A stretch of DNA of 64,000 bases from Sphaerisporangium corydalis. GTDB taxonomy: Bacteria > Actinomycetota > Actinomycetes > Streptosporangiales > Streptosporangiaceae. Numbering within the stretch: position 1 is the first letter of the stretch; each line of letters begins with the position of its first letter. Where the stretch lies: the NCBI RefSeq assembly GCF_025506355.1, contig NZ_JANZYP010000010.1, positions 101,878 through 165,877 of the forward strand, written 5' to 3'. Of the stretch, positions 18,501 to 26,761 are shown in pieces. Made by a program: the position numbers and the translations under genes. Below the pieces are notes generated by a model. The model searched no databases and had not been told where the DNA came from. It saw only the letters and a list, made by a program, of their open reading frames with translations.

Positions 18501-20245
18501 GCTTCGAATCCCTGGTCGATGATGGCGGCGAAACGCCCCGAGGCGTCCGCCTCCTGGATTCCCAAGGACTCCAGGGCCTGTACGGTTCGCTGATCCGCCA
18601 GTACGTCGGGATGAACGTAGACCATTCTGTCCCGAAGATTGTCCGTCCCGCTTCGGCGGAACACCTTGCCCCGCACCGGAGGGACCAATCCGTCGTCTTC
18701 CGTCAGCAGGATTCGGGTTCTGACCGCTTCGCTGGCCATGGGATTACCGGCTCTGTGCATCTCCGCGACGATGCGGACCGCTCGCGCGGATGCCTCCGCC
18801 GTGCCGTCCGAGACGAGAGCCGACAGCCACTCCTGAATGGTGGACACTCGGCATTTGGCCTGCTCGATGATCCTCTCGGCACGGGCCCGACGTTCGCGCT
18901 TCTCGATGGAGTGATGGCACCAGTCGATCGGACGCCCCTCGTAACCGCTCCACAGTGTCAGCCAGCTCTCGTCCAGGCCGGCTGGATGCAACTTCACGGT
19001 TTCCGGCGTGCGGAGACGACCGATCTGGTCCGGGAGGGATGGCTTACGGGCGGCAACCGCCCAGATGGAGCTGGTCAGACTCTTGTCCGCCCATTGCGGA
19101 GCCTCGCGTCCTCGCCCCGGGAGCAGATCGATGTATGTGGCCGGATCATCCGGGTCCGTCAGTTCGGGCAGGGAGTCGACGACCAACTCCGCCGACACCT
19201 TGATCAGCTCGTCGTTGAACGCGTTACGGTCGAACAGGTTCTGCCGGTCCTCGGAGGTCTTCCACGGGGCGTTGAGGATTCCACGCAATGTGGTGGCATA
19301 GTTCGTGGGGAAGTAGGCCCAGAGGATGCCGCGGTCGCGCGCTCGGCTGGGGACCGCCCAAGAGATATCTATCTCCGGGCGATCGTGAAGCTCACCAGCG
19401 GCTCGTAGTGCCGCGTCGGTCGGGCGGTGTGTACGGGTGAACACCCGCCACTGATGGTCGATGCTGACCTCGTCAGGACGTATCTCCTGAAGTATGCGAT
19501 GCGTTCCGTCGATACGTTGGAAGATCTGTCGTAGTGTGGGGCGCCCGGCACGTCGATCCTCCAAGGTCAGCGTACCGACGTGCGGCGAGAACAAGGGGAA
19601 CTCAAGGGGGAACCTCGCCAGGTCGATGCCGAGTCTTCCCACACTCTCGGGTTGAAGTGGTAGCCGCACCACGGTCGTTGCCCACCTCATGAGCTCGTTG
19701 AGCACCGGGTCGGATACGCGTGCCTGCGCCGGATCGATTACTTGCGCCATGCGGAGTACAGGAGTCTCACCGGCGACCGAATGAACCGCCTTGATCTGTT
19801 CGGTCGACCATGCCCGATCGAAGCCGAAGGCGAACTCGCTTTCGCCGTCTCGACTGAAGAACTGAGGTGTGTCGGAGATGCTAAGGACGGACTTGACACC
19901 GACGCCGAACCTGCCTATTTGACCGCCGCGCTTGCGCGAGACGCTCATCCGAAGGATGGTGTCGGCGCCGGCTGCCGTCACCGGCGTGCCCTCATTCGCG
20001 CAGTAGAGATGGGTCGGGGTCAACACGACACGGATCTCGCCGCCGGCCTGGTCGCGCAGCTCATCCGCACCGTTTTGGACTAGCTCGTACACCTGACGGT
20101 CGCCGTAGCCGCCTTGCGTGATCCTGCGCTCACTGTTCGCGTGCTCTTGAATGAGACCGGGATCCACCGTGTAGGTTCTCAACACTCGTTGGGATTGTTC
20201 GATCACGACCTGGATCACGGAGAGTTTGTCGACGGAATCAGCCAC
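15590..20245 (-). CDS. Giant sacsin-like GHKL ATPase fused to a DEAH-type SF2 helicase
   Basis: A 1551-residue protein, first gene of the minus-strand defence operon. The N-terminal 350 residues are a sacsin/Hsp90-like ATPase: YELVQNGADELRD (N-box), YCANEGTPVTA, then GRFGVGVKSVLSI (G2 loop). A long middle region of about 750 residues has no motif I recognise. The C-terminal 430 residues are an SF2 helicase: LPTGAGKTRVAVEA (Walker A), VIVDEAHSALAP (DEAH), GLTATPYRS (motif III) and QMIGRGLRGP (motif VI). Fusions of sacsin-type ATPases to helicases occur in bacterial defence islands, but their activity is unknown to me. Start GTG 20245 has a weak GGGAAG upstream; a stem-loop lies 44-78 bases upstream in the leader. 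It overlaps the UvrD-like gene by four bases. Confidence 0.8.
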   Translation of the reverse strand: MADSVDKLSVIQVVIEQSQRVLRTYTVDPGLIQEHANSERRITQGGYGDRQVYELVQNGADELRDQAGGEIRVVLTPTHLYCANEGTPVTAAGADTILRMSVSRKRGGQIGRFGVGVKSVLSISDTPQFFSRDGESEFAFGFDRAWSTEQIKAVHSVAGETPVLRMAQVIDPAQARVSDPVLNELMRWATTVVRLPLQPESVGRLGIDLARFPLEFPLFSPHVGTLTLEDRRAGRPTLRQIFQRIDGTHRILQEIRPDEVSIDHQWRVFTRTHRPTDAALRAAGELHDRPEIDISWAVPSRARDRGILWAYFPTNYATTLRGILNAPWKTSEDRQNLFDRNAFNDELIKVSAELVVDSLPELTDPDDPATYIDLLPGRGREAPQWADKSLTSSIWAVAARKPSLPDQIGRLRTPETVKLHPAGLDESWLTLWSGYEGRPIDWCHHSIEKRERRARAERIIEQAKCRVSTIQEWLSALVSDGTAEASARAVRIVAEMHRAGNPMASEAVRTRILLTEDDGLVPPVRGKVFRRSGTDNLRDRMVYVHPDVLADQRTVQALESLGIQEADASGRFAAIIDQGFEAYNSRQWADFWQLARQAGPTRALTVLEEGEFDPSRVVKVRVMSGEWKAVRHCLLPGPVVPRDGSRDAAIALDLDFHADDLPLLKGLGLVDRPISDQDPRGEWWFNNYVEGAWKTYCKKLPPTASTPQLKSIQVDGANPPGPLHLLPELSNEGRAAFLGVLPEHGLVTAWTVRHGSQLATQTKVSSPLVWMARKHGYLSTSQGVVPVASCVGPQLATYRDLLPVARVSTTVGAALRLPSDLSGVPQVIWSKLVSCAATSEVEEFAGKVYALLFEAEATWPEDVPTRCRVGDEWSTDRPDGEIAVTSVRDEYDALVRERVPALLVPSAEAAEAMIQTWGMLRFSQVVEKEIRYVAQSEPVLLVDEFPHLKMNHRSQVTGWSLVRCGELDEVVRTPNGMRTQTLNEATQERSVLVLRPADDLAALMAVDRVLGLGLAEAGCRSVLKYREQQRDDERMRRARETQDPADKILLLVGEDALRRGLPQGLVEGEQTEKGRAPDAHRIAELALNAHGEAILRHHGKDLAARLPEAPTTFRGDSTARRFTSDLGLPESFAGTKAVPPPAEEIVDGPVDLPTLHPYQKQLADNMFRLLDRARPGRAMLTLPTGAGKTRVAVEAVINAIKAHSVMGPVLWIAQSRELCEQAVQSWRFLWSKVGPPKKRLTISRLWDGNSATPVTSNAHLVVAIDDSLKNRLRDEDYEWLRRAAVVIVDEAHSALAPTYTEIFRHLGLTYTKTERPLIGLTATPYRSTNEDQTRLLIDRFGSTRLDDGVFDGEPYEILQDQGVLARVEHRPLVGATISLTQEELKKADFRGLPASAEERLAADEERNSMLIKEIASLDPDWPVLLFAASVNHARLLVARLNDRRISSRVIESATPSSERARVIEDFRNRRIRVIANYGVLAQGFDAPATRAVVVARPTYSPNVYQQMIGRGLRGPKNGGNEVCLILDVQDNITNFGEKLAFTRFEHLWSKK

Positions 20246-21417
20246 GGTGGATCAACTTCCCTAGGAGACGACTTCTGGGGTAGCCATTGTGCTGCCGGCT
20301 CGGCCGAGGCTTGCCGGCAGCACGAAAGCGCACTTCACTCGTATACGAAGGAATGGGAGCGCGGGGACGACCGCTGCCACAAGCCCTGTACGACGGCAGG
20401 CCGTTCATCGCTGTCGTCGTTCCTGTGTTGAGCGGGGGAACAGGCTCAACCGTCGTGTCTCACGACGGCTTGATCCACGTGGAGAACTTCCAGATCCGCA
20501 GAGTGATCTCGTTGGTCGTCATGTCGGCGCTGAGATTATACTCCCGCATAAAGTTCCGATGGCCGACATTGAAGCCTACGAAGAAGCACCTGCTACCGAC
20601 ATGCTGCCCGTGTCGACCATTGGTCGTCGGTTCCGCCATGGCGTGTTGAGCCTTTCTCTGACTTTTGGTGTCAAAACCCCGATCGGTGTCCCTCGCCGAC
20701 CCCAAAGCTGCTGGCGATCACTTCCCAGGCTTCAGGAGAGTTCGGGCCCATGTCCCTTGAAGAAAACAAGGGTGCGGCATAACGACGGACTAACCCTCGC
20801 CGTCTACGGAACCAGGTCGCTGGACCTACATCGTTCTCAGCCTTTTCTAATTCTGGTGGGAGCTGACTCGTGCGATCATTCGCTCAATGAGATTACCTTG
20901 AACCAGAGGGATGGAACAGCGTATTTCGCAGAAATCTGCGGACACTATCTGAACCTGGATCTGCCGTCCCAAAAAGGGCATGCTTCTGCCGGAAAGGCTG
21001 TGATTTTCAACCCTTATGGATCGTACAAGGATGATGGACAGCCTATCCCATGTCAAGTGATGATTTGAGCGTCTTTGGCGTTGGCTCGACAGGCCGAAGA
21101 ATCGGATGTATGGGCGCCTGGACGGCCATACATGTATCTAGATGGACAAATGGGTCTAGTGCCTGCTCGTGATGCTGACCGCTGCCCGACCGTGCCAGTC
21201 GGGCTTGTCAGGGTCTACCGCTCCCATGCTCAGGCCGCGTCCTCACCGAGTGTGCTGTCGCGATCATGCAGGCTAGGCGAGTGGTTCATGATCTTGATGT
21301 CACCGTCAGAAGTTGAGACACCCCGTCTATGGCTGTCAATCCTGTTTTGACGTAGCCTGTCGCGTCAAAGGCACTCTGATCGCAGCTGACGAGCGGTGGC
21401 CCGAGGAAGGAGACGGC
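20246..21417. promoter_or_regulatory. 1.17-kb low-GC divergent leader between the two defence operons
   Basis: No gene can be supported here. The stretch is visibly lower in GC than the surroundings. Frames of up to 259 codons exist but lack ribosome binding sites, codon bias and recognisable motifs. It must hold the promoters of both operons. An 11-bp perfect inverted repeat (GTGCTGCCGGC at 20289-20299, GCCGGCAGCAC at 20313-20323, 13-base loop) sits in the 5' leader of the minus-strand operon; a smaller stem CCCTTG/CAAGGG lies at 20754-20772. Confidence 0.5.
20289..20323. promoter_or_regulatory. Perfect 11-bp stem-loop in the defence-operon leader
   Basis: Arms GTGCTGCCGGC (20289-20299) and GCCGGCAGCAC (20313-20323) are perfect complements around a 13-base loop that itself contains the palindrome TCGGCCGA. 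It ends 44 bases before the GTG start of the sacsin-helicase gene. It could be an operator, an RNA leader structure or an attenuator; there is no U-run, so a simple terminator is less likely. Confidence 0.6.
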
Positions 21418-23496
21418 ATGGAGGATCCTGGCACCTTCGGGGTGTGGCTAGGGAGGCAGCTTCGTCGGCAGGGGATGAGCCAGGCGGAGCTGGCGCAGAG
21501 GTTGGATGTAACTCGGGCCGCGGTCTCGGCGTGGGTCACCGGGCGTGCGGAGCCTCGTTTGGAGAAGATCCGGCTCATCGAGGAAATTCTCGGACTGACA
21601 ACCGGTTCCGTGATGACTTTGGACGACGTGCCGGATTCCGCAGGGAACGTTGTCTGGTATCACCGTCCGGCGCATCGAGACGGGGGCCGTGAGCTTGGCA
21701 ATCCGGCGGCGTTCGCCTTCGAGTCCGATCTAAGGGTCCTCGCGCGAGAAGCGACGCAGAACAGTTTAGACGAGAGACGCGATATCGATGGGCCAGTTCG
21801 GATCCGCTACACCCTGCACGAGGTGTCCGGAGAGCGCCTGTATCGCTTTCTCAAGGCGTTGCGCTGGGACGATCTGGAGCCGCACTACGAGGCTGCGGCC
21901 GACCGGAACACCAAGGTCGGACGCGTGCTGACCAATGGGCTGCGTGAGATGCGTGAGACCAGCAGCCTGTTGCTTCTGCGGGTCGACGACTACAACGCCA
22001 ACGGACTCACCGGACCCGAGTACGACGACGGGCGCTTCGCCGCCGTGGTGCGACGCCAGTTGGACAGCCACAAGTCGCGCTCGGCCGGCGGGTCATTCGG
22101 CCTGGGAAAGGCGGTCCTTTGGGGGACGAGCCAACTGGGCCTGGTGCTCATCAACAGCACCCTCTCCGAGCCGTACGAGGGACGTACGGCGCGTCGCGTC
22201 ATCGGACGCCTTGATCTGCCCTGGCGTCAGGTGAACGGCGAGGACTACGCGGGTCCGTCCTGGCTCGGTGAGCCTGACGCGGAGATGGGGGGAACTGCCT
22301 GCTCCTGGTGGGCCGATCCGGACACCGTCGACGCGCTGCAACTCAAGCGTGACAGTGACGCTCCTGGTACGTCGTTTCTCATCGTAGCCGCCCACGACGG
22401 CACTGGTGAAGCGACGACGCTGGAAGAGATGCACGACGCGCTCGTAAGGAGCTTGGGGGAGAACTTCTGGGCTTCGATGGTGGCAAAAAGTGGGTCTCGT
22501 CCCATGTTGGAGGCTTCGGTGGTCGCCTTGCGTGACGGTCACACCGTCAAGGCTGCGGAACGGGTCGATCCTGACGAGTACGAGCCCGCACGCGTTCGTG
22601 CGTTGCGTGCCTTCCTGGAAGGCACGACGGTCGAGGAACTGACCTCCGACGAGGACGTTGTGCGGACGACCGTCCGGTTAGGGTTACCTCCGCTCAAGGA
22701 CACCGTCGTGATCGACGCGGAATCGCCGAACGAACATGAAGCGGTCCTCCTTCTCACCCCCACGAACGACGATGACCCGGCCCCCAACAAGATTGTTTGT
22801 ATGCGTGGCAGTCGTATGGTGGTCATGAAACGCTCGGTGAGCGATGTCCCGATGGGGGCGCGTCGTTTCCAAGCCGTCCTGCTCGCCGGATTGGCGACCG
22901 GTTCGGATACGCCCGATGCCTTCGCTGCTGAGGAGTTCCTCCGCGCGGCGGAACCACCCGAGCATAACGAGTGGAAGAAGACGGACGACCTCACGGCGAT
23001 GTACGCAAGAGGTGCGGCGGCCCGTATCCAGGAATTCCGGGTGGCGATGCTCGCTGAGGCGCGCCGGCTGCTCCGGGTACAGGAAAGAAAATCGGAGGAC
23101 GGACCCCCCGCCCTTCGGGACCTCCTCAGCCTGGATCCACCTCCTGCCCCTCGTCGTCCTGGCTTTCCGACGGTCGGAGACGTGGAAGGCAGCATCAGAA
23201 CGGACGGTGCTTGGCAGGTTCGGGTCGAGATCCGACTGCCGGAACGAGAGGACCCATGGGTCATGGCGCCGGTGCTACGGTTTGTTACTCGTTCCGGCCC
23301 GAAACCCGTGGCCGAATGGTCTGAGCTCGTGCCAGAGTCGCATTGCGAGGTGATCGACGGGACGCTCCTCCGCTTCGCCCCCCGAGTCAGGGCAGCGGTT
23401 TTCACCGGCGTGAGCGATGTGACGAGTCATCCGGTTGCGGCGCATATGGCAATGGCAGAAGTCGACCTGGTGCGCCCGAAGGAGGCTGGCGCGTGA
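21418..23496 (+). CDS. HTH domain fused to a GHKL (MutL/MORC-like) ATPase
   Basis: A 692-residue protein. Residues 1-65 form an XRE/Cro helix-turn-helix (GMSQAELAQRLDVTRAAVSA). From residue 100 a GHKL ATPase follows: LAREATQNSLDER (N-box, E111 and N115), LRVDDYNANGLTGPE (G1, D190), and AGGSFGLGKAVLW (G2, 223-235). Comparative work on restriction islands has linked MutL/MORC-like GHKL ATPases with Dcm and Vsr genes, which fits this neighbourhood. The C-terminal 250 residues, including a beta-rich segment, are unrecognised. ATG 21418 is chosen for its AAGGAG site; the longer in-frame start at 21313 adds 35 unrelated residues. Its GTGA overlap with the next gene and the fused HTH suggest an operon with built-in autoregulation. 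No nuclease motif is seen. Confidence 0.8.
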   Translation: MEDPGTFGVWLGRQLRRQGMSQAELAQRLDVTRAAVSAWVTGRAEPRLEKIRLIEEILGLTTGSVMTLDDVPDSAGNVVWYHRPAHRDGGRELGNPAAFAFESDLRVLAREATQNSLDERRDIDGPVRIRYTLHEVSGERLYRFLKALRWDDLEPHYEAAADRNTKVGRVLTNGLREMRETSSLLLLRVDDYNANGLTGPEYDDGRFAAVVRRQLDSHKSRSAGGSFGLGKAVLWGTSQLGLVLINSTLSEPYEGRTARRVIGRLDLPWRQVNGEDYAGPSWLGEPDAEMGGTACSWWADPDTVDALQLKRDSDAPGTSFLIVAAHDGTGEATTLEEMHDALVRSLGENFWASMVAKSGSRPMLEASVVALRDGHTVKAAERVDPDEYEPARVRALRAFLEGTTVEELTSDEDVVRTTVRLGLPPLKDTVVIDAESPNEHEAVLLLTPTNDDDPAPNKIVCMRGSRMVVMKRSVSDVPMGARRFQAVLLAGLATGSDTPDAFAAEEFLRAAEPPEHNEWKKTDDLTAMYARGAAARIQEFRVAMLAEARRLLRVQERKSEDGPPALRDLLSLDPPPAPRRPGFPTVGDVEGSIRTDGAWQVRVEIRLPEREDPWVMAPVLRFVTRSGPKPVAEWSELVPESHCEVIDGTLLRFAPRVRAAVFTGVSDVTSHPVAAHMAMAEVDLVRPKEAGA

Positions 23497-24452
23497 AGAC
23501 ATTGATCCCTTATCCGACCTTGGACGGTGAGATCGTCCTCGAAGTAAAGGAGGCGCGTCTCGACGGTAAGCCGCTGTCCCTCACACTGATCTCCTCCATG
23601 GAGCAGGTTGTGGCGTTGCATCAGGTGGAACGGAACGACTGGGAGCGGGCCCGGATCGTCCTTCGGATGCGTACGCCTCAGGAGTTGATGTCTGACGAGT
23701 GGGTGGATGTCGCGTGCGCTGCCGTCCTGACGGAGAAGAAGACGAACGTACGCCTTGTCACACCGCTTAAGCGGCAGTCCGACAATTCCTGGATTGGGGT
23801 GGCGGAACTGCATCGGGACTGGCATGTAGGACAGGCGGAAGTCGAAGGCATCGTCACCGCGACCGTCGCGGACGTCCAAGGCCGAGTGATCGCGCGCACC
23901 CGTCGCCGATGGACCGTCGACCTGCACCTGCGCACTCCAACCAGAAAACGGACCATCAGAACCGTCTGGAAGGACTTCTCCTCCGAGGAGAACGTTTACC
24001 TACACCCCTACAAGGGTGATCCATGGGCCATAGAGGCGGCCGACGATGAGCCGGTCGTCTACCTCAACAGTGGGTTCGAAGGACTTCAGTTTCTTCTGGA
24101 CTCCGCTTCCCGCTCGGATCGTGCCGTTCAGAACGCCGTCGCGGGGCAGATCGCCGGTGACTGCTGGGCGGCCCTGTTCAACACAGCGGTCTACTCGATC
24201 GACGTTGAGGACGGAGAGCCGCAGTGGCCGGTTGGATGGAAGGAATCGGTACTGCGTCGCATGCTTCCCGATGTCTATCCTGACCGTTCGCCTGATGACG
24301 CCTTAGTCGAGTTGTGCGAACGGCGCCGGCAGGGCGAGAGCGGCGGAGAGCTGCAAACCCGAGTGCTTCACGCGGCGACGAAGCAGGCCAGGATGTCCAG
24401 GTCACTTAGTGTTTTCATCCGAACACTACGTACGGTGGAGGAGGAGAAGTGA
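23493..24452 (+). CDS. Unrecognised defence-operon protein X (319 aa)
   Basis: I do not recognise this family. The protein has 319 residues, is soluble and has no signal peptide, membrane helix, Walker motif, HKD phospholipase motif or Cys cluster. The N-terminal half is beta-rich with many Val/Arg/Thr (residues 1-165); the C-terminal half is helical (FEGLQFLLDSASRSDRAVQN). The start is GTG 23493, overlapping the TGA of the HTH-GHKL ATPase gene, with AAGGAGG nine bases upstream. It ends in a GTGA overlap with the third gene. The strict coupling of three genes suggests stable subunits of one complex, with this protein as adaptor or scaffold (inference). Confidence 0.7.
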   Translation: MKTLIPYPTLDGEIVLEVKEARLDGKPLSLTLISSMEQVVALHQVERNDWERARIVLRMRTPQELMSDEWVDVACAAVLTEKKTNVRLVTPLKRQSDNSWIGVAELHRDWHVGQAEVEGIVTATVADVQGRVIARTRRRWTVDLHLRTPTRKRTIRTVWKDFSSEENVYLHPYKGDPWAIEAADDEPVVYLNSGFEGLQFLLDSASRSDRAVQNAVAGQIAGDCWAALFNTAVYSIDVEDGEPQWPVGWKESVLRRMLPDVYPDRSPDDALVELCERRRQGESGGELQTRVLHAATKQARMSRSLSVFIRTLRTVEEEK

Positions 24453-25321
24453 CCGACGTCGAGCGGCCCGAACGGTTGGCGCTCCTACCAGATGCGGCCG
24501 TGGCCGGACATCTGACGGTCGGCGTGCGTACCGGGGCGGAGAAGTTGCCCCAGGCGGCCCTCGCCAAGGCATGTCTTCCGCTAGACGCCTCGTCGCGTTG
24601 GGAGGCGCCGCGGGTGCGGGATCTGGTGGACGAGGCCATGCGGCGATTCGCTGACCTGCCCACGAAAGCCGACGCCTGGTTAGCGCCCCGCCTGCACGCG
24701 GGGCTACGTATGACACGGAGAGAGGCCTCGGACGGCCGCTTGTGGAATTTCCTAGCGCTGAGGCTCGCCCCGGACTATGTTTTCTGGCGACATCCCGGAC
24801 GACCGAGCGTTGAGAAGCCAGTACCCGAAGTGAGTTCCGGCCGTTTCCGGGGAGCGTTTCACACCCAGGCTTTCGCGCGTCTTTGGTGGGCCGCGGAACT
24901 TTTTCGGAATGGCGATGACTACGAGCCGGTGGAGGTGGCGTGTGGGAACCAGGACATGCTCAACACCACGCTCCGGCTGGAGATCGTTCATCACAGGCCG
25001 ACCGCTCAGGCGATCATCCAGATGCTGAGCCGACAGACCATCCGTGTGGGACGGGAGGTCAACGCTCTGGCCAAGGCCGTGAACACTGCGGGCAGCACCC
25101 TGATGTACGAGATCATCGCCTGCGATGAGGTTCAGGACGCCGACGCGTATCGCTGCTGGATAGAAGAGATCGACACCGTGTACATGCCTTACGACTCTCT
25201 TCCAGAAGGGCCGGACGACATCCGTGTTCCCGAAGCGGTCGTGGAAGCCCTGATCCCCACGTTCGAGAAGTTGTACACGGAGGCTCCCGTGCGCGGCCGC
25301 GACAAGCGCACTACCGTTTAG
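24449..25321 (+). CDS. Unrecognised defence-operon protein Y, possibly DUF6339-like
   Basis: A 290-residue protein, third in the coupled operon (GTG 24449 overlaps the previous TGA; a GGAGGAGGAG tract precedes it). Its central segment LWNFLALRLAPDYVFWRH and FHTQAFARLWWAAELFRNGD reminds me of DUF6339-type proteins that accompany GHKL ATPases and Dcm methylases, but this is from memory and low confidence. The latter half is helical (AIIQMLSRQTIRVGREVNAL). No catalytic motif is evident. It converges on the cytosine methyltransferase gene, 84 bases away. Confidence 0.65.
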   Translation: MTDVERPERLALLPDAAVAGHLTVGVRTGAEKLPQAALAKACLPLDASSRWEAPRVRDLVDEAMRRFADLPTKADAWLAPRLHAGLRMTRREASDGRLWNFLALRLAPDYVFWRHPGRPSVEKPVPEVSSGRFRGAFHTQAFARLWWAAELFRNGDDYEPVEVACGNQDMLNTTLRLEIVHHRPTAQAIIQMLSRQTIRVGREVNALAKAVNTAGSTLMYEIIACDEVQDADAYRCWIEEIDTVYMPYDSLPEGPDDIRVPEAVVEALIPTFEKLYTEAPVRGRDKRTTV

Positions 25322-25405
25322 CGATTCGGAGCGGGCAACCGCCCGGTGGTTCGGGATTCCGGAGACGATCACGCCGCCCTCCACATGCAGGGCACGTGTG
25401 ACCGA

Positions 25406-26665
25406 TCAGCTCCTGGCGGATGATGGCGGGCGGGCTTCTCGACGAGGGGGAGGGGCGGCAACCTGCCCCGTCACCCTGAGGTAGTCGTACACCTGTCTCG
25501 CGATGACCCGGGCCAGGCCCACTGGCACGGCGTTGCCGATCTGCCGGGCTATCTGTGTCTTGCTCCCGCACCAAAGGAAGCCCTCTGGGAAGCCTTGCAA
25601 AAGTGCGGCCTCATAGTGAGTGATCGGTCGATCCGCCCAGGGATGGAGGTAACGTCCCTTTTCCGGCTTGTAGAACTCGGTCCGGATGGTCACCGAAGGT
25701 CGGTCGATGTACATCCTGCCCATCACATCATGGGAGCCTGACCGGTGGTTCATCCAGCTCTCAGTGGAGCGCTCGGGGTAGATGTTGTGTCGGTTGCCAC
25801 CTGGCGGGATGTCCGCATATCTGAGAAGTGACAGTTCGGTCGGATTGCGGCCGATATGGAGATCGGACGTCTTGAAGATCCCCGGCATGCCCTTGCCGAG
25901 CAGGTCGCAGCGAGAGTCGGGAAGGTCCGTGGTGCTCGGATACTCCGGAGTCAGCGGCCGGCCCTTCACACCGAAGACCGAGCTGACCGGCACCCATGTG
26001 GCCAGGTGGTCCGTGCCTTCGAAGAGAGATGCGTCGATCTTCTTCGGATCGAGATGGGTGGGCGCGGGATGTTTCAGAGGAGACCTGTCCGGATGGAGTC
26101 CTACCAGGTCCCGGTGCGTGGCCAACACGATGGTGCGTCTTCTGGCCTGTGGCACTCCGTAGTCGGAGGCAAAGAGGCGTTTCGATTCGAGCACGTAGTC
26201 CTTCAGATCACCTCTTTCGGCGGCAGCGGTGAGCGCTTTGTACTCGGAGGAGATGAAGAAGCGGTCAACGTTCTCGATCACGAAGATCTTCGGCTGGAGC
26301 CTCCCCACCACCTTCATGTACTCACGCCACAGTTGGTTGCGAGGGTCGCCTGGGTCTTCCTTGCCAAGGCCGGAGAAGCCTTGACACGGAGGCCCGCCCA
26401 GGATGACATCCACGTCGCCGTGGACATCGCCTGGATCCCAGTCCTTGATGTCACCGGCGAAGATGTGGCGAACGCCGCCTGCCTCCGCCGCGAAGTTCGC
26501 GGCATAGGTCGTCGCGGCGGCGAGGTCCATCTCGACCGCGCCTGCGACTCGAAACGGTGGCCGATCGACGTCGTGGGGCGTGAACTCGTGGAAGCCCTGT
26601 GTGAAACCGCCACAACCTGCGAACAAGTCTACGACGTTGAGGTGATCGGCAGGTACGGCGTTCAT
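25406..26665 (-). CDS. DNA cytosine-5 methyltransferase (intact)
   Basis: A 419-residue C5 DNA methyltransferase with a full set of motifs: I (VVDLFAGCGGFTQGFHE), IV with the catalytic Cys (GGPPCQGFSGLG, C94), VI (FVIENVDRFF), VIII (VPQARRRTIVLATH), and IX/X (QIARQIGNAVPVGLARV). It should methylate cytosine at a short specific site; the target recognition domain lies between residues 210 and 330 and its specificity cannot be read. Class 2 DISARM loci carry a C5 methylase (DrmMII) that marks host DNA, a role this enzyme could fill. It lies downstream of the second methyltransferase gene with 96 bases between, on the same strand, and converges on the GHKL operon. ATG start at 26665 has an AAGGTA site. 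Confidence 0.9.
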   Translation of the reverse strand: MNAVPADHLNVVDLFAGCGGFTQGFHEFTPHDVDRPPFRVAGAVEMDLAAATTYAANFAAEAGGVRHIFAGDIKDWDPGDVHGDVDVILGGPPCQGFSGLGKEDPGDPRNQLWREYMKVVGRLQPKIFVIENVDRFFISSEYKALTAAAERGDLKDYVLESKRLFASDYGVPQARRRTIVLATHRDLVGLHPDRSPLKHPAPTHLDPKKIDASLFEGTDHLATWVPVSSVFGVKGRPLTPEYPSTTDLPDSRCDLLGKGMPGIFKTSDLHIGRNPTELSLLRYADIPPGGNRHNIYPERSTESWMNHRSGSHDVMGRMYIDRPSVTIRTEFYKPEKGRYLHPWADRPITHYEAALLQGFPEGFLWCGSKTQIARQIGNAVPVGLARVIARQVYDYLRVTGQVAAPPPRREARPPSSARS

Positions 26666-26761
26666 GGCGGTACCTTACCTAGGAGCGGGATGAAGAATAT
26701 CGCTTGGGTGGCAATGCCCCCCATGTTGTGACCGCTCCACCTTTGACCTCGGGTGATGTCT

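Noticed and set aside
20289..21068. 259-codon frame in the low-GC gap between defence operons
   Set aside because: No ribosome binding site, no codon bias and no recognisable domain; treated as non-coding.
23493..24452. Possible DrmC phospholipase D
   Set aside because: No HxKxxxxD motif in this protein or its neighbours.
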